NCBI GenBank assembly: GCA_035291645.1
Contig: DATDRQ010000178.1
Span: forward strand, 1 to 14,364
DNA length: 14,364 nucleotides
Direction of reading: 5' to 3'
DNA from: DATDRQ01 sp035291645
GTDB taxonomy: Bacteria > Chloroflexota > Anaerolineae > Anaerolineales > UBA4823
This document shows positions 4,342-12,152 of this stretch, in pieces. The notes under the pieces are model-generated. The model had not been told where the DNA came from, did no database searches, and saw only the letters and a program-made list of their open reading frames with translations. Every line of letters starts with the position of its first letter. Position 1 is the first letter of the stretch. The position numbers and the translations under genes are program-made.

Positions 4342-7332
4342 TTAGGGCCTGTTCAGCGTGATGACTGTCCCGTTGCTGTCGGCCTCCAGGTCGTGGTTGG
4401 CGCTGGCCAGGTAACTATACGGGGAGCGGCTGACCTTCGTGACGGTTAAATTGACCGTAGCGGCCTGGAGCGGGATGCGCCCGCTGGTGATGCTGCATTG
4501 TCCATTCGACGCGGTGGTGCACTTGCCGTTACCCGTGATTCCACCGCTCCAGGCGGCGTTGACCGTGGCGTTCGCCAAAGGAGCATGGTTGCCGTTATGG
4601 ATGGTGATCGTTACCGTCGACCTCCAGTACTTGCTATAGAGCTGGCCGGTCCCGTCCAGGTCGCCGACATGCATGGCGCTGGGATCGGAGGTTGCCGTCG
4701 CGGTTGCGGTAAAGGTTGGGGTGAACATCGCCGTCGGAGTGTGCGTCTGGGTGGCGGTGGGCGTATCGGTCGGGGTAAAGGTTGGAGTAAACGTCGGCGT
4801 CGGAGAACTCGTCAGGGTGGCAGTCGGTGTGTCGGTGGGGGTAAAAGTCGCCGTGAAGGTGGGCGTGAACGTCGGCGTTGGAGTATAGGTCAGGGTAGCG
4901 GTAGGCGTGTTTGTAGGAGTCGGGCTCGGCTCTGGCCCTCCGCCGGCGGCGATCCCGTCCGTGACCAAACGGAATGGCGCGCCGTTGCAGGCTGTGTAGA
5001 CCCATTCCACCCGGCCTGCGCTGGTCCCGAGCTTCAGGTTGGGATAGTTGCCGTTGTTCAATGCGTTTCCGCTGAGCACCGTTTGGGCCGGCTCCCAGGC
5101 AGAACCGGTGTAATGGCGCAAAAGCAGGTTGTCGCCGTTCTCCCAGACCAGCCAGGCCTGCCCATCTTCCGCCTGGGTGATCGAAGGCCAGGCGCCGGCC
5201 GTCTCCAGCTGCTGGTAGTTGCTCCAGCCGGCTCCATCGTAGCGCCGGAAGTACAGCCCGCCGCCGACCTCGTAGCCCATGTAGAGCCGGTCTCCCACCC
5301 CCGCCAGGGATACCCCGTACTCCCCGGTGAGCAGCGCGGTATAGGAAGAGATCTTGGTCTGGTCGATCCAGGTCTGCCCGCCATCGGTCGAACGCACGGT
5401 GTGCAGGTAATAGATCGTAAAGAGGGATTTCGCTACCGTGCGGGCGGCGAGGTAGACGTTCGAGCCGTTGGCGTGTACGGCGGCGTAGCGCGTGTTCGAT
5501 GCAGTTGTGGAAGTCGAGGGGTTGACCTGGCGTAGCGAGTCCCAGCTGAGGCCCTGGTCGCTCGAGGCCCGGTAGTATAGATACTGGGCGTCGTCCAGGC
5601 TGGAGGCGACCAGGTGCAGCCGGCCATTGACCGGGTCCAGGTACAGGTCCGGCCGGACGGCGTTGTAGGAGCCGCCCATCAACGCCACCGGCGGCGACCA
5701 TGCACCCCCGGCAAGCGGTTTGCGCGAGAACAGGATCTGGTAATATGAACTCGCCGAGGGGCCGGTCTTGCTGGGGAAGGCGGCATACACATAACCGCCG
5801 TCGACCGTCATGGCCGGGTGGTAGGTTTCGAAGGCGCTGGAATAAACGTCTGGCTGGATATCCCAGCTGGCCCCGTCGTCTTGCGAGGTGGCGTAGCGCA
5901 CCCGGTACTGGTCGCCGTCTTTAGTGTGCCAGACCAGGTGCAGTGCGCCGTTCGAGTCACGCGCCAGCTTGCGGGCGTGGGCGTAACCGGAGGCGGTCAG
6001 GCTGTCGGAGAACAGACCGGCGGGTGGGATTGTCGTAGAACGGTCATCCACCACGGAGCGCAGGGCGTCGATCCGCCCGGACCCGAAAAAGGGGTCCGTT
6101 CCTAACGGACCGAGGTCGATGGCGGTAGCCTGGATCAGGTCGCGCACGGCCGCGTTCGAGCGGGCGGGGTCCTGCGAGAGCAGCAGCCCAGCCAGACCGG
6201 CGACGTGCGGGGTCGCCATCGAGGTGCCGGAGTAGGTGGCGTAGGCGTCCAGCCCGTTGGCGTCTAACGGGACAGTCGAGTAAATCGATTCGCCCGGCGC
6301 GGCGACAGAAACGTACGGGTTGGTGGAACTGCCGTAGTTCGAGAAGCAGGAGCGGTAGTCGCTGCTGTTGGTGGCGGCGATCGCCATGGCGTTCGGATAG
6401 GCAGCCGGGTAAATGAGGGTATTGCTGCCGTTATTCCCGGCTGCGGCGACCACTACGACGTCGTGGCTCCAGGCGTAATCGACCGCGTTCTGCAGGGTGG
6501 CCGTCCCAATCGAAGCGCCCAGGCTCAGGTTGATCACTCGGGCGCCGTTGTTCGTCGCATAGGTGATCCCGCTGGCAACCACGTCCAGGCTGCCGCTCCC
6601 ATTCGCATCCATCGCCTTCACTGCCATCACCTGGCAGAAAGGACACACCCCCGCCATGCCATTGGGTAGAGCGCTCTGGGTAGCGGCGGCGATGCCTGCC
6701 ACGTGCGTCCCATGAAAATGATCGTCCAGGGGCTGTGCGTCGTTGTTGACGAAGTCCCAGCCGCGCAGGTCGTCGATATAGCCGTTGCCGTCGTCGTCCA
6801 CGCCCGGCTGGCCAGCCCCTTCGGCAGGGTTGGCCCACATATTGGGGGCCAGCTGGCTGTGGCGGTAATCGACGCCGGTATCTACCACGGCGATGACCAC
6901 TGGGACTGGATTGGAGATCTGAGCCCAGGCCTCCGGCGCCTGGATCTTTTGAGGCGCCCACTGGTTAGCCTGCCAGCCGTCCGAAGCCTGGACGATCTGG
7001 AGCAGGTAATTCGGTTCGGCATAGGCCACCTCCGGGCTCCGGTTGAAGATCTCCACTGCCTTTTCGACCGGCAGGCCGGGAGGCAGGCGGAGCAGGTGGA
7101 CACGGAGAGCCGGGATGCCGCCCTTACGGGAGATGCCATGCGCCTTGAGTAGATTGTCAGCCTGCGGGGGAGTGACTCCTGGGCGGAACTGCACCAGCAT
7201 TTCGCCCGGTACAAACTCGTCATTCACAGACGAGGATTCGGGGCGTGGGCCAGCTTCCTGGGCCGAGGCGCTGGCGAAGACAAGCAGAATGATCAGTAAC
7301 AGACTGCAGGCGATCCACAATTTCCTGGACAT
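4342..7332 (-). CDS. Secreted subtilisin-like serine protease (S8), multidomain
   Basis: A 996-residue exported protease. Residues 1-25 form a signal peptide ending near ASAQ. A propeptide-like domain (about 39-113, VPGEMLVQFRPG to YAEPNYLL) resembles fervidolysin-type prodomains. The S8 domain (about 125-430) shows the catalytic triad: Asp151 in VVDTGVDY, His207 in HGTHVAG, Ser371 in SGTSMATPHVAG, with oxyanion Asn300 in AAAGNNG. A beta-propeller-like region follows with Asp-box motifs (SQDDGASWD, SSDQGLSWD, STDGGQTWI), as in sialidase/BNR repeats. Residues about 799-884 are a Thr-Pro-rich linker, and the last 110 residues form an Ig-like beta domain with a Cys pair. The start at 7332 is preferred over 7392 because it gives a clean signal peptide preceded by GGAGG. 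It likely degrades external protein; the propeller may bind substrate or surface glycans (inference). It is a single-gene unit with its own promoter and terminator. Confidence 0.93.
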   Translation of the reverse strand: MSRKLWIACSLLLIILLVFASASAQEAGPRPESSSVNDEFVPGEMLVQFRPGVTPPQADNLLKAHGISRKGGIPALRVHLLRLPPGLPVEKAVEIFNRSPEVAYAEPNYLLQIVQASDGWQANQWAPQKIQAPEAWAQISNPVPVVIAVVDTGVDYRHSQLAPNMWANPAEGAGQPGVDDDGNGYIDDLRGWDFVNNDAQPLDDHFHGTHVAGIAAATQSALPNGMAGVCPFCQVMAVKAMDANGSGSLDVVASGITYATNNGARVINLSLGASIGTATLQNAVDYAWSHDVVVVAAAGNNGSNTLIYPAAYPNAMAIAATNSSDYRSCFSNYGSSTNPYVSVAAPGESIYSTVPLDANGLDAYATYSGTSMATPHVAGLAGLLLSQDPARSNAAVRDLIQATAIDLGPLGTDPFFGSGRIDALRSVVDDRSTTIPPAGLFSDSLTASGYAHARKLARDSNGALHLVWHTKDGDQYRVRYATSQDDGASWDIQPDVYSSAFETYHPAMTVDGGYVYAAFPSKTGPSASSYYQILFSRKPLAGGAWSPPVALMGGSYNAVRPDLYLDPVNGRLHLVASSLDDAQYLYYRASSDQGLSWDSLRQVNPSTSTTASNTRYAAVHANGSNVYLAARTVAKSLFTIYYLHTVRSTDGGQTWIDQTKISSYTALLTGEYGVSLAGVGDRLYMGYEVGGGLYFRRYDGAGWSNYQQLETAGAWPSITQAEDGQAWLVWENGDNLLLRHYTGSAWEPAQTVLSGNALNNGNYPNLKLGTSAGRVEWVYTACNGAPFRLVTDGIAAGGGPEPSPTPTNTPTATLTYTPTPTFTPTFTATFTPTDTPTATLTSSPTPTFTPTFTPTDTPTATQTHTPTAMFTPTFTATATATSDPSAMHVGDLDGTGQLYSKYWRSTVTITIHNGNHAPLANATVNAAWSGGITGNGKCTTASNGQCSITSGRIPLQAATVNLTVTKVSRSPYSYLASANHDLEADSNGTVITLNRP
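4690..4925 (-). repeat. Degenerate tandem repeats encoding the Thr-Pro linker
   Basis: Within the protease gene, Thr-Pro-Thr codons give repeated GT-rich runs on the plus strand. Three related blocks begin near 4745, 4811 and 4889 (GTCTGG/GTCAGG...), spaced 66 and 78 bp, i.e. 22 and 26 codons. They encode variants of TPTFTPTFTxTxTPTDTPTAT. All spacings are multiples of three, so copy-number change would keep the frame. Confidence 0.75.
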
Positions 7333-7337
7333 AACTC

Positions 7338-7342
7338 CCTCC
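7338..7342 (-). promoter_or_regulatory. Ribosome binding site of the subtilase
   Basis: GGAGG on the minus strand, 5 nt before the ATG at 7332, within GGGAGGGAG. It supports the start immediately before the signal peptide rather than the in-frame ATG at 7392. Confidence 0.65.
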
Positions 7343-7444
7343 CAAAATCTGGCCAGTGCGCCGTCTGCAGCGTGTCCGGTAAGAAATTCCACCGGCGTAT
7401 TGGCCCCCCATATGGTTTTATGGAAAACGGAAATCTACGCTAAC

Positions 7445-7473
7445 AATATAGCATAAAACGAATCGGATATCAA
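7445..7473 (-). promoter_or_regulatory. Sigma70-type promoter of the subtilase
   Basis: On the minus strand TTGATA (7473-7468) and TATATT (7450-7445) are separated by 17 bp, one mismatch each from consensus. It predicts transcription from about 7438 and a leader of about 105 nt before the ATG at 7332. It lies in the AT-rich part of the 245-bp gap upstream of the protease; the remainder of that gap (about 7475-7577) shows only short GC-rich inverted repeats with no clear role. Confidence 0.75.
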
Positions 7474-7577
7474 CTGTCTTTTTTTGGATCCGTCTATTTC
7501 ACCACTTTCCACCCCAAACCGGGGGGCGTATCCGACCGGGAAACCGGGACCAGCGGGCCTGGGAAAATCACCAGCGC

Positions 7578-8048
7578 TCAATCAGGGCTCAACGGTGGCC
7601 CGAGCAGGGCCATGTCATACTTCGCAAATATTGGAGCGATGACTTTTGGATCTGGCGGACCATTTCGCGATATCGGTCCAAACTCTTCATAAAATTTGTG
7701 CCCGCCGCCCGGGGTATAGACTACAATGATCTCGCCCGGTTCATCCGTTAAGTTGAGGAAAGCGTGGGGGACTTTGGAGGGCAGATAGGCGAAACCTCCT
7801 TCCTGACAGTAAAAAATTTCGTCCCCAATCCTGATTTTGTACCGCCCTTTCAAGACGTGGATGGTTTCCTCCTGCTTGTAGTGCACGTGCAGAGGAGGAC
7901 CACCATTCGGCGCAACCTCGACGATAAAATAGTCGAATGCCCCACCGGTATCCTCGCCGGTGACCTTAAAAATGAGATCCCGACCAGGGCCTGATTGCAG
8001 TCTCAAACCTTCCCCTGGAGCCAGAACCTTGGATGGATTCGTTGTCAT
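7578..8048 (-). CDS. Cupin-domain protein
   Basis: A 156-residue single-domain cupin, cytoplasmic (no signal peptide). Cupin motif 1 is HVHYKQEETIHVLKG with His54, His56 and Glu61 as likely metal ligands, followed by Gly68. Motif 2 is GGFAYLPSKVPHAFLN with His95 as the fourth ligand and Asn99. The layout is like quercetinase-type or sugar-binding small cupins that hold Fe, Mn or Ni, but the reaction cannot be assigned. The start is secure: AGGAGGT at 8053-8059 lies 4 nt before the ATG. It ends in TGA, which shows TGA acts as a normal stop in this genome. It is divergent from a MarR regulator and has a consensus promoter in the shared gap, so it is the likely regulated target. Confidence 0.88.
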   Translation of the reverse strand: MTTNPSKVLAPGEGLRLQSGPGRDLIFKVTGEDTGGAFDYFIVEVAPNGGPPLHVHYKQEETIHVLKGRYKIRIGDEIFYCQEGGFAYLPSKVPHAFLNLTDEPGEIIVVYTPGGGHKFYEEFGPISRNGPPDPKVIAPIFAKYDMALLGPPLSPD

Positions 8049-8062
8049 TTTTACCTCCTCAC

Positions 8063-8091
8063 TTGCATGTTTAGCGGTTTTATACTATACT
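8063..8091 (+). promoter_or_regulatory. Probable promoter of the MarR gene
   Basis: TTGCAT (8063-8068) and TATACT (8086-8091) are spaced 17 bp on the plus strand, predicting a start near 8098 and a leader of about 42 nt. It lies between the cupin start codon and the cupin -10 box, so the two divergent transcription units overlap and one bound repressor could block both. Confidence 0.55.
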
Positions 8092-8095
8092 CCTT

Positions 8096-8124
8096 ATTAT
8101 AAGCATCCTAACTATATTTGTCAA
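8096..8124 (-). promoter_or_regulatory. Perfect consensus sigma70 promoter of the cupin gene
   Basis: On the minus strand TTGACA (8124-8119) and TATAAT (8101-8096) are separated by exactly 17 bp, an exact match to consensus. The leader would be about 40 nt. Such a strong promoter next to a divergent MarR gene suggests tight repression. Imperfect inverted repeats (for example CCTA...TAGG at 8107-8128) overlap it, but I cannot assign an operator with confidence. Confidence 0.85.
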
Positions 8125-8139
8125 TAGGCTAATTATCAA

Positions 8140-8628
8140 ATGGCTAATCAATCACCGGTTCAAATTGCACCAGACTTTAAGCAGCGCTACCCCAATGCAA
8201 GCGCCAGAGCCACCGAATGCACCATGAATCTGGTCTTCACGGCTGACTTACTCCTCAAACGCATCTCCGGATTGCTCCAACCCTTTGACCTGAGCCCTGC
8301 CTCCGCGCTGGTTTTAAGCATCCTGGCGGACTCCGAGGCACCCTTGCCTCCCCACAAGATCGCTGACCAGCTGATTATCAGTCGTGCCACCGTAACGGGT
8401 TTGATCGACTCTCTCGAACGGCGCGGGTATGCTCGCAGGATTCCTCACCAATCGGATCGACGCATGCTTTTAGTAGAACTGACGGACACGGGAAGGCAGG
8501 TCGCCAATGCGTTTCGCCCGATTGTGCATCAGAATCAAAAGGTGTGGCTGGAGGCCTTGAACGAAGCTGACCAGCAGCGTCTCATCGCCTCTCTTCACAA
8601 ATTGCAGGCTACGCTCATGGATGCCTAA
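8140..8628 (+). CDS. MarR-family transcriptional regulator
   Basis: A 162-residue winged-helix regulator. An N-terminal dimerisation helix (about 24-45) precedes the DNA-binding part: LSILADSEAPLPPHKIADQLIISRATVTGLIDSLERRGYARRIPHQSDRRMLLVELTDTGRQV contains the helix-turn-helix with recognition helix SRATVTGLIDSLERRG and the wing motif with DRR. A C-terminal helix completes the dimer interface. It has a single Cys (Cys27), in the first helix; OhrR-type members sense peroxides through an N-terminal Cys, so redox sensing is possible but unproven. The ATG at 8140 has only a weak Shine-Dalgarno (TAGG), and a later ATG at 8223 is an alternative start. Base composition is less GC-rich than its neighbours. 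It probably controls itself and the divergent cupin. Confidence 0.9.
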   Translation: MANQSPVQIAPDFKQRYPNASARATECTMNLVFTADLLLKRISGLLQPFDLSPASALVLSILADSEAPLPPHKIADQLIISRATVTGLIDSLERRGYARRIPHQSDRRMLLVELTDTGRQVANAFRPIVHQNQKVWLEALNEADQQRLIASLHKLQATLMDA

Positions 8629-8666
8629 TCCTGAAAACCGGAAATACAGGTCGCCTTTCGCCGCTG

Positions 8667-10070
8667 TTACGGCACGCTCTCCCCTCCCCTGACCGCCCGG
8701 CTCTCCGCCAGCTCATCCAGCCAGACCTTGTCTTCCACCTTCAACAGGTAGGGATTGAAGAGCTGGGCGGTGCAGAAGACCGCCAGGATGGCGCCCAGCA
8801 CGGCGATCACCGCGCCCGGGTCGAAGACGCCGCCTGCCCAGCCGGCGAAGACGGTGCTGAGCGGCCAGGTGAACTGGGCGATCAGCCGCCGCACCGAGAA
8901 GACGCGCCCCTGCAGCTCGCGCGGCGTCTGCGTCTGCCAGATGGTCTGCGAATGGGAGTTCATGATCGGGATCATGCCCTCGATAACGAACAGCATGCCG
9001 GCCGCCAGGTAGAACCAGGAGGAGAGCCCGAAGACGACCTGCGCCAGCCCGCTGACGATCAAAGAAACGATCACGCCGTAGACGCGGCGGCGCTTCAGCC
9101 CGCCCCAGGCGCTGATGAACAGGCCGCCCACTACCCCGCCCACCGCGCCGACGGTCGCCAGCGCCGCCAGGGCGGTTTCAAATGTAAAACCGCGCCCGCC
9201 CCAGTCCGCGGCCAGGTTGAACTTGATCATCAGGGGCTGGAAGACGCCGAGCGGGCCAGAGCAGAAGTTGGCCACGGTGAAGGTGCCCAGCAGCCACAGC
9301 AGCGGCCGGCGGTCCCAGATATACATGGCGCCAATCCGGATGTCCGCCCAAAGGCTCTGGCGGGCTTTGCCGTCGCCGCTCTCCAGGTCGGTGCGCTTGG
9401 GCGAGGGGATGAACAGGAAGAGCGGGACCGCGGCGGCGAAGAAGAAGGTGACTGCGTCGATGCCGATCGCCAAAGGCACGCCGGAGGACAGCCCGGCCAG
9501 GTTGGATCCCAGGTCTCCGGGGAGCAGCCCCTGACGGGCCAACGCCGGAATGGAGATGATCGCGGCGGCGATCATCGGCGAGAGGATGCCGGACAGCGAC
9601 CAGATGGTCTGCATCAGGCCGTTGGCGCGCGGCAGCTGCGGTTCGGGCACGATCATGGCGTAAGAGGTATCGAAGGCGGCCCCGTGGAAGGCGGCGACGA
9701 AGGCGAATAACGCCACCAGGGCGATCAGCATCCACAGCTGCAAAGCGTTTTCGAGCAGCAGGACCATCAGGATCAGGCTCAGACAACCGCTGATGAAGTC
9801 GGCGACGATCATGGTGCGCTTGCGGTCGTGGCGGTCCGCCCAGGCCCCGGCGATCGGCGCGCCAAACACGACCGGCAGGCCGAAAGCCAGGCCGACCGCC
9901 GAGAGGGCCAAGGCCAGCTGAGGCTTCTGCCCGGGCAGGGGATAAAGAGATTGCGTCAGCCAGATGTTGATCGAGAAGAAGGCCAGGGCGCTGCCAAAGA
10001 CCGAAATGGATTGAGAGGCCCACAGGATCAGGAATGTGCGGAAGCCGTTGGGCGGCGGTTGGTAATCCAC
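8667..10070 (-). CDS. MFS exporter (MFS_3-like)
   Basis: A 467-residue major facilitator with about 12 hydrophobic segments. Motif A between helices 2 and 3 is GAWADRHDRKR (about 75-85), and a charged loop after helix 6 (PSPKRTDLESGDGK) splits the halves. The N-terminal pattern (FLILWASQSISVFGSALAFFSINIWL) and the closing cytoplasmic tail resemble the MFS_3/EntS and macrolide-efflux type drug or siderophore exporters. The start is GTG at 10070, 9 bp after the amidase stop, with no good ribosome binding site; translation is probably coupled to the amidase, or the true start differs slightly. It is the last gene of the minus-strand cluster. No hairpin terminator is visible in the 38 bp before the convergent marR stop. 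Substrate is unknown. Confidence 0.87.
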   Translation of the reverse strand: MDYQPPPNGFRTFLILWASQSISVFGSALAFFSINIWLTQSLYPLPGQKPQLALALSAVGLAFGLPVVFGAPIAGAWADRHDRKRTMIVADFISGCLSLILMVLLLENALQLWMLIALVALFAFVAAFHGAAFDTSYAMIVPEPQLPRANGLMQTIWSLSGILSPMIAAAIISIPALARQGLLPGDLGSNLAGLSSGVPLAIGIDAVTFFFAAAVPLFLFIPSPKRTDLESGDGKARQSLWADIRIGAMYIWDRRPLLWLLGTFTVANFCSGPLGVFQPLMIKFNLAADWGGRGFTFETALAALATVGAVGGVVGGLFISAWGGLKRRRVYGVIVSLIVSGLAQVVFGLSSWFYLAAGMLFVIEGMIPIMNSHSQTIWQTQTPRELQGRVFSVRRLIAQFTWPLSTVFAGWAGGVFDPGAVIAVLGAILAVFCTAQLFNPYLLKVEDKVWLDELAESRAVRGGESVP

Positions 10071-10079
10071 CAGATTAAT

Positions 10080-11477
10080 TTACCGGTCCGGGTCCAAATC
10101 CGGTTGCTGCAAATGCCAGCGGGTGGCAGTCTCGTAGGCATAGCCCGCCCGCAACAGACCGGCCTCGCCCCAGGGCGAACCGACGATCTGCAGCCCGATG
10201 GGCAGCCCACCTTTGGTAAAACCGCAGGGCAGCGAGAGGGCTGGCAGGCCGGTCAGGTTGAAGGGTGCGGTGAAGCGGGTCAGCCGGCGGGCCTGCTCGA
10301 CGGCGTCCGGCCCCTGCAGGGGTGGGGCGGGGATCGGCGTGGCAGGAGTGAGCAGGATGTGGTATCCCTCGAAGAAGCGCTCAAAACTCCGGCGCAATTC
10401 GACCTGGGCACGGCGGGCCAGGATGTACTCCGAGGAGGTGTAAGCCGCGCCGGTCTGCAGGCGCTGGCGGACGTCCTGGCCGAAATCTTCGGGGTGCTCC
10501 GCCAGGCGCGCCCGGTGGAAGGCGGCCCCGTCGCTGACCACCACCAGCCCGTTGGCAAAGGCAGCTTCCCGGGCGCCGGGAAACTCGACCGGCACCACTT
10601 CAGCCCCTAATTCTTCAAATACCTTGGCGGCGGCGCGCACCGCCTCCAGCACCTCGGGGTCGATCGCGTTGAAGTAAGGATCGTCCGCCAGGGCGATGCG
10701 CCAGCCCTGCACGCCCTCCTCGAGCAGGGAAAGGTAATCGGGGACTGGCCGGTCGACCGAAGCCGGGTCATCAGGGTCGTAGCCGGCGACCGCCTGCAGC
10801 AGCAGGGCGACGTCCTTGACCCGGCGCGCCAGCGGCCCGGCGTGGTCAAGGTTCCAGCTGAGCGGGAACACACCGCGCAGGCTGACCCGGCCGAAGGTCG
10901 GCTTCAGCCCGACGATCCCGCACAGGGAGGCGGGGATGCGGATCGAGCCGCCGGTGTCGCTGCCCAGCGAGCCCATGCAAAGCCCGGCTGATAGGGCGGC
11001 CGCGCTGCCGCCGGAGGAGCCGCCGGGGGTACGGTCCAGATTCCAGGGGTTGTGAGTCGCGCCGAAGTGCGGGTTGTCGTTGGTTACCCCCAGGGCGATC
11101 TCGTGCATATTCAGCTTGCCGAGCAGCACCGCCCCGCAGTCGAGCAGCTTCTGCACCGCAGCTGCGGTCGAGGTGGGGACATGGTCGGAGAAGAACTTCG
11201 ACCCGGCGGTGGTGCGCACCCCCTCCACATCGTACAAGTCTTTGAGCGCCAGGGGGAGGCCGTGCAGCGCGCCGCGGTATTCTCCCTGCCCGATCTCGGC
11301 CTCAGCCTGGCGAGCCTGCTCTAAAGCCAGCTCGGAAGAAACGGTGATGAAGCAGTTCAACCTGCCTTCCAGGGCGGCGATACGCTCCAGGTGAGCTTGA
11401 GCCAGCTCGACGGGAGAGATCTCCCCCCCGGCGAGCAGTCCGGCGGCACCGGCAAGGGTTAAATCCGTCAGATCCAT
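10080..11477 (-). CDS. Amidase-signature-family amidohydrolase (GatA-like)
   Basis: A 465-residue cytoplasmic enzyme of the amidase signature family, which hydrolyses or transfers amide groups. The Ser-cisSer-Lys triad is complete: Lys79 in LALKDLYDV, Ser154 in GGSSGGSAAAL and Ser178 in DTGGSIRIPAS, at the same spacing as in GatA. The Gly/Ser-rich signature runs from about 150 to 195 (ending GIVGLKPTFGRVS). The C-terminus has the usual FTAPFNLTGLPALSLPCGF segment. No gatB or gatC is nearby, so a stand-alone amidase is at least as likely as the tRNA amidotransferase subunit. AGGAGG lies 5 nt before the ATG. It sits 46 bp after the HAD gene and 9 bp before the MFS gene in the same orientation, which suggests a shared substrate pathway. 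Substrate is unknown. Confidence 0.9.
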   Translation of the reverse strand: MDLTDLTLAGAAGLLAGGEISPVELAQAHLERIAALEGRLNCFITVSSELALEQARQAEAEIGQGEYRGALHGLPLALKDLYDVEGVRTTAGSKFFSDHVPTSTAAAVQKLLDCGAVLLGKLNMHEIALGVTNDNPHFGATHNPWNLDRTPGGSSGGSAAALSAGLCMGSLGSDTGGSIRIPASLCGIVGLKPTFGRVSLRGVFPLSWNLDHAGPLARRVKDVALLLQAVAGYDPDDPASVDRPVPDYLSLLEEGVQGWRIALADDPYFNAIDPEVLEAVRAAAKVFEELGAEVVPVEFPGAREAAFANGLVVVSDGAAFHRARLAEHPEDFGQDVRQRLQTGAAYTSSEYILARRAQVELRRSFERFFEGYHILLTPATPIPAPPLQGPDAVEQARRLTRFTAPFNLTGLPALSLPCGFTKGGLPIGLQIVGSPWGEAGLLRAGYAYETATRWHLQQPDLDPDR

Positions 11478-11523
11478 GCTGTCCTCCTCCCTACGGCTGC
11501 CTGTAAAATCTTAATTTTCCCAC

Positions 11524-12132
11524 TCACCCCTCATCCAGGAGGTGGGCCAGCTCGTCAAGCGCCTGCTGCCGGTCCCGGAAATGAACGGTCAGCAGACCGG
11601 CTGCGCGGGCGCCGTCCAGATTCTCGGGGAAGTCGTCCACGAAGACCGCTTCCCCAGGGGAAACACCCAGACGCTCCGCCGCCATCCGGTAGATGCGCGG
11701 GTCGGGCTTGGCCAGGCCGACCTCGGCGGAGATGATCACCTGGTCGAAGGCATCCAGGATATGCCAGTCCCGCTCAAGGACGTCGCGCAGGTTATCCCAG
11801 GCGTTGCTGAGCAGGGCAGTCTTGTATATCGGACGCAGCTTGCGGATATAGTCCACCAGCGCGGCGTCTAAGACATCCCCGCCCCAGAAATCATCTCGGG
11901 CGATGGAGAAATCCTGCTCCGATAGGCCCAGGGACAGCCGGACAGCCTCCCAGTGGGCGGCGGTGGAAAGCTGCCCCAGCGTCGCCTGGCGGGCGCTGGC
12001 GTTGTCGAAGATCAGGCTGCTTAGCTGCTCGTAGGTCATCCCCAGGCGGCTGGCCAGGCGGGCCCGCGGCAGGCGGTCCTCGGTGCGCACCAGCACACCG
12101 CCCAGGTCGAAGATCACGGCTTGGATCGGCAT
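11524..12132 (-). CDS. HAD-superfamily hydrolase (subfamily IA)
   Basis: A 202-residue phosphatase-like protein. Motif I is VIFDLGGVLV with nucleophile Asp9; the second Asp usual in motif I is Gly11, as in YihX-like members that carry FDLG. Motif II is LLSNAW (Ser109-Asn110), the motif III Lys is Lys142 in AKPDPRIY, and motif IV is FVDDFPENLDGA (Asp166, Asp167), which binds Mg2+. The region between about 20 and 85 is the helical cap. Members act on sugar phosphates, nucleotides or haloacids; the substrate here cannot be told. The ribosome binding site is weak (GAGAA). It starts 20 bp after the acetyltransferase stop and ends in TGA, another case of TGA as a true stop in this window. Confidence 0.88.
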   Translation of the reverse strand: MPIQAVIFDLGGVLVRTEDRLPRARLASRLGMTYEQLSSLIFDNASARQATLGQLSTAAHWEAVRLSLGLSEQDFSIARDDFWGGDVLDAALVDYIRKLRPIYKTALLSNAWDNLRDVLERDWHILDAFDQVIISAEVGLAKPDPRIYRMAAERLGVSPGEAVFVDDFPENLDGARAAGLLTVHFRDRQQALDELAHLLDEG

Positions 12133-12152
12133 CAGGTTCTCAGCTAAGTCGT

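Noticed and set aside
4690..4925. CRISPR-like or satellite repeat array
   Set aside because: Repeats are degenerate and explained fully by Thr-Pro codons of the protease linker; no constant repeat with unique spacers.
4498..5535. Plus-strand open frame of 345 codons inside the protease gene
   Set aside because: Product is Arg/Gly-rich shadow of the Thr-Pro linker and propeller coding sequence; no ribosome binding site or domain.
7500..7577. Possible terminator after the cupin gene
   Set aside because: Only short 4-bp GC stems and no T-run on the minus strand; not enough to call.
8629..8666. Possible bidirectional terminator between marR and the MFS gene
   Set aside because: CCTG...CAGG is only a 4-bp repeat with no T-run.
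8952..9710. Plus-strand open frame of 252 codons opposite the MFS exporter
   Set aside because: Asp/Gly/Gln-rich antisense shadow of membrane-helix codons; no start signal or domain.
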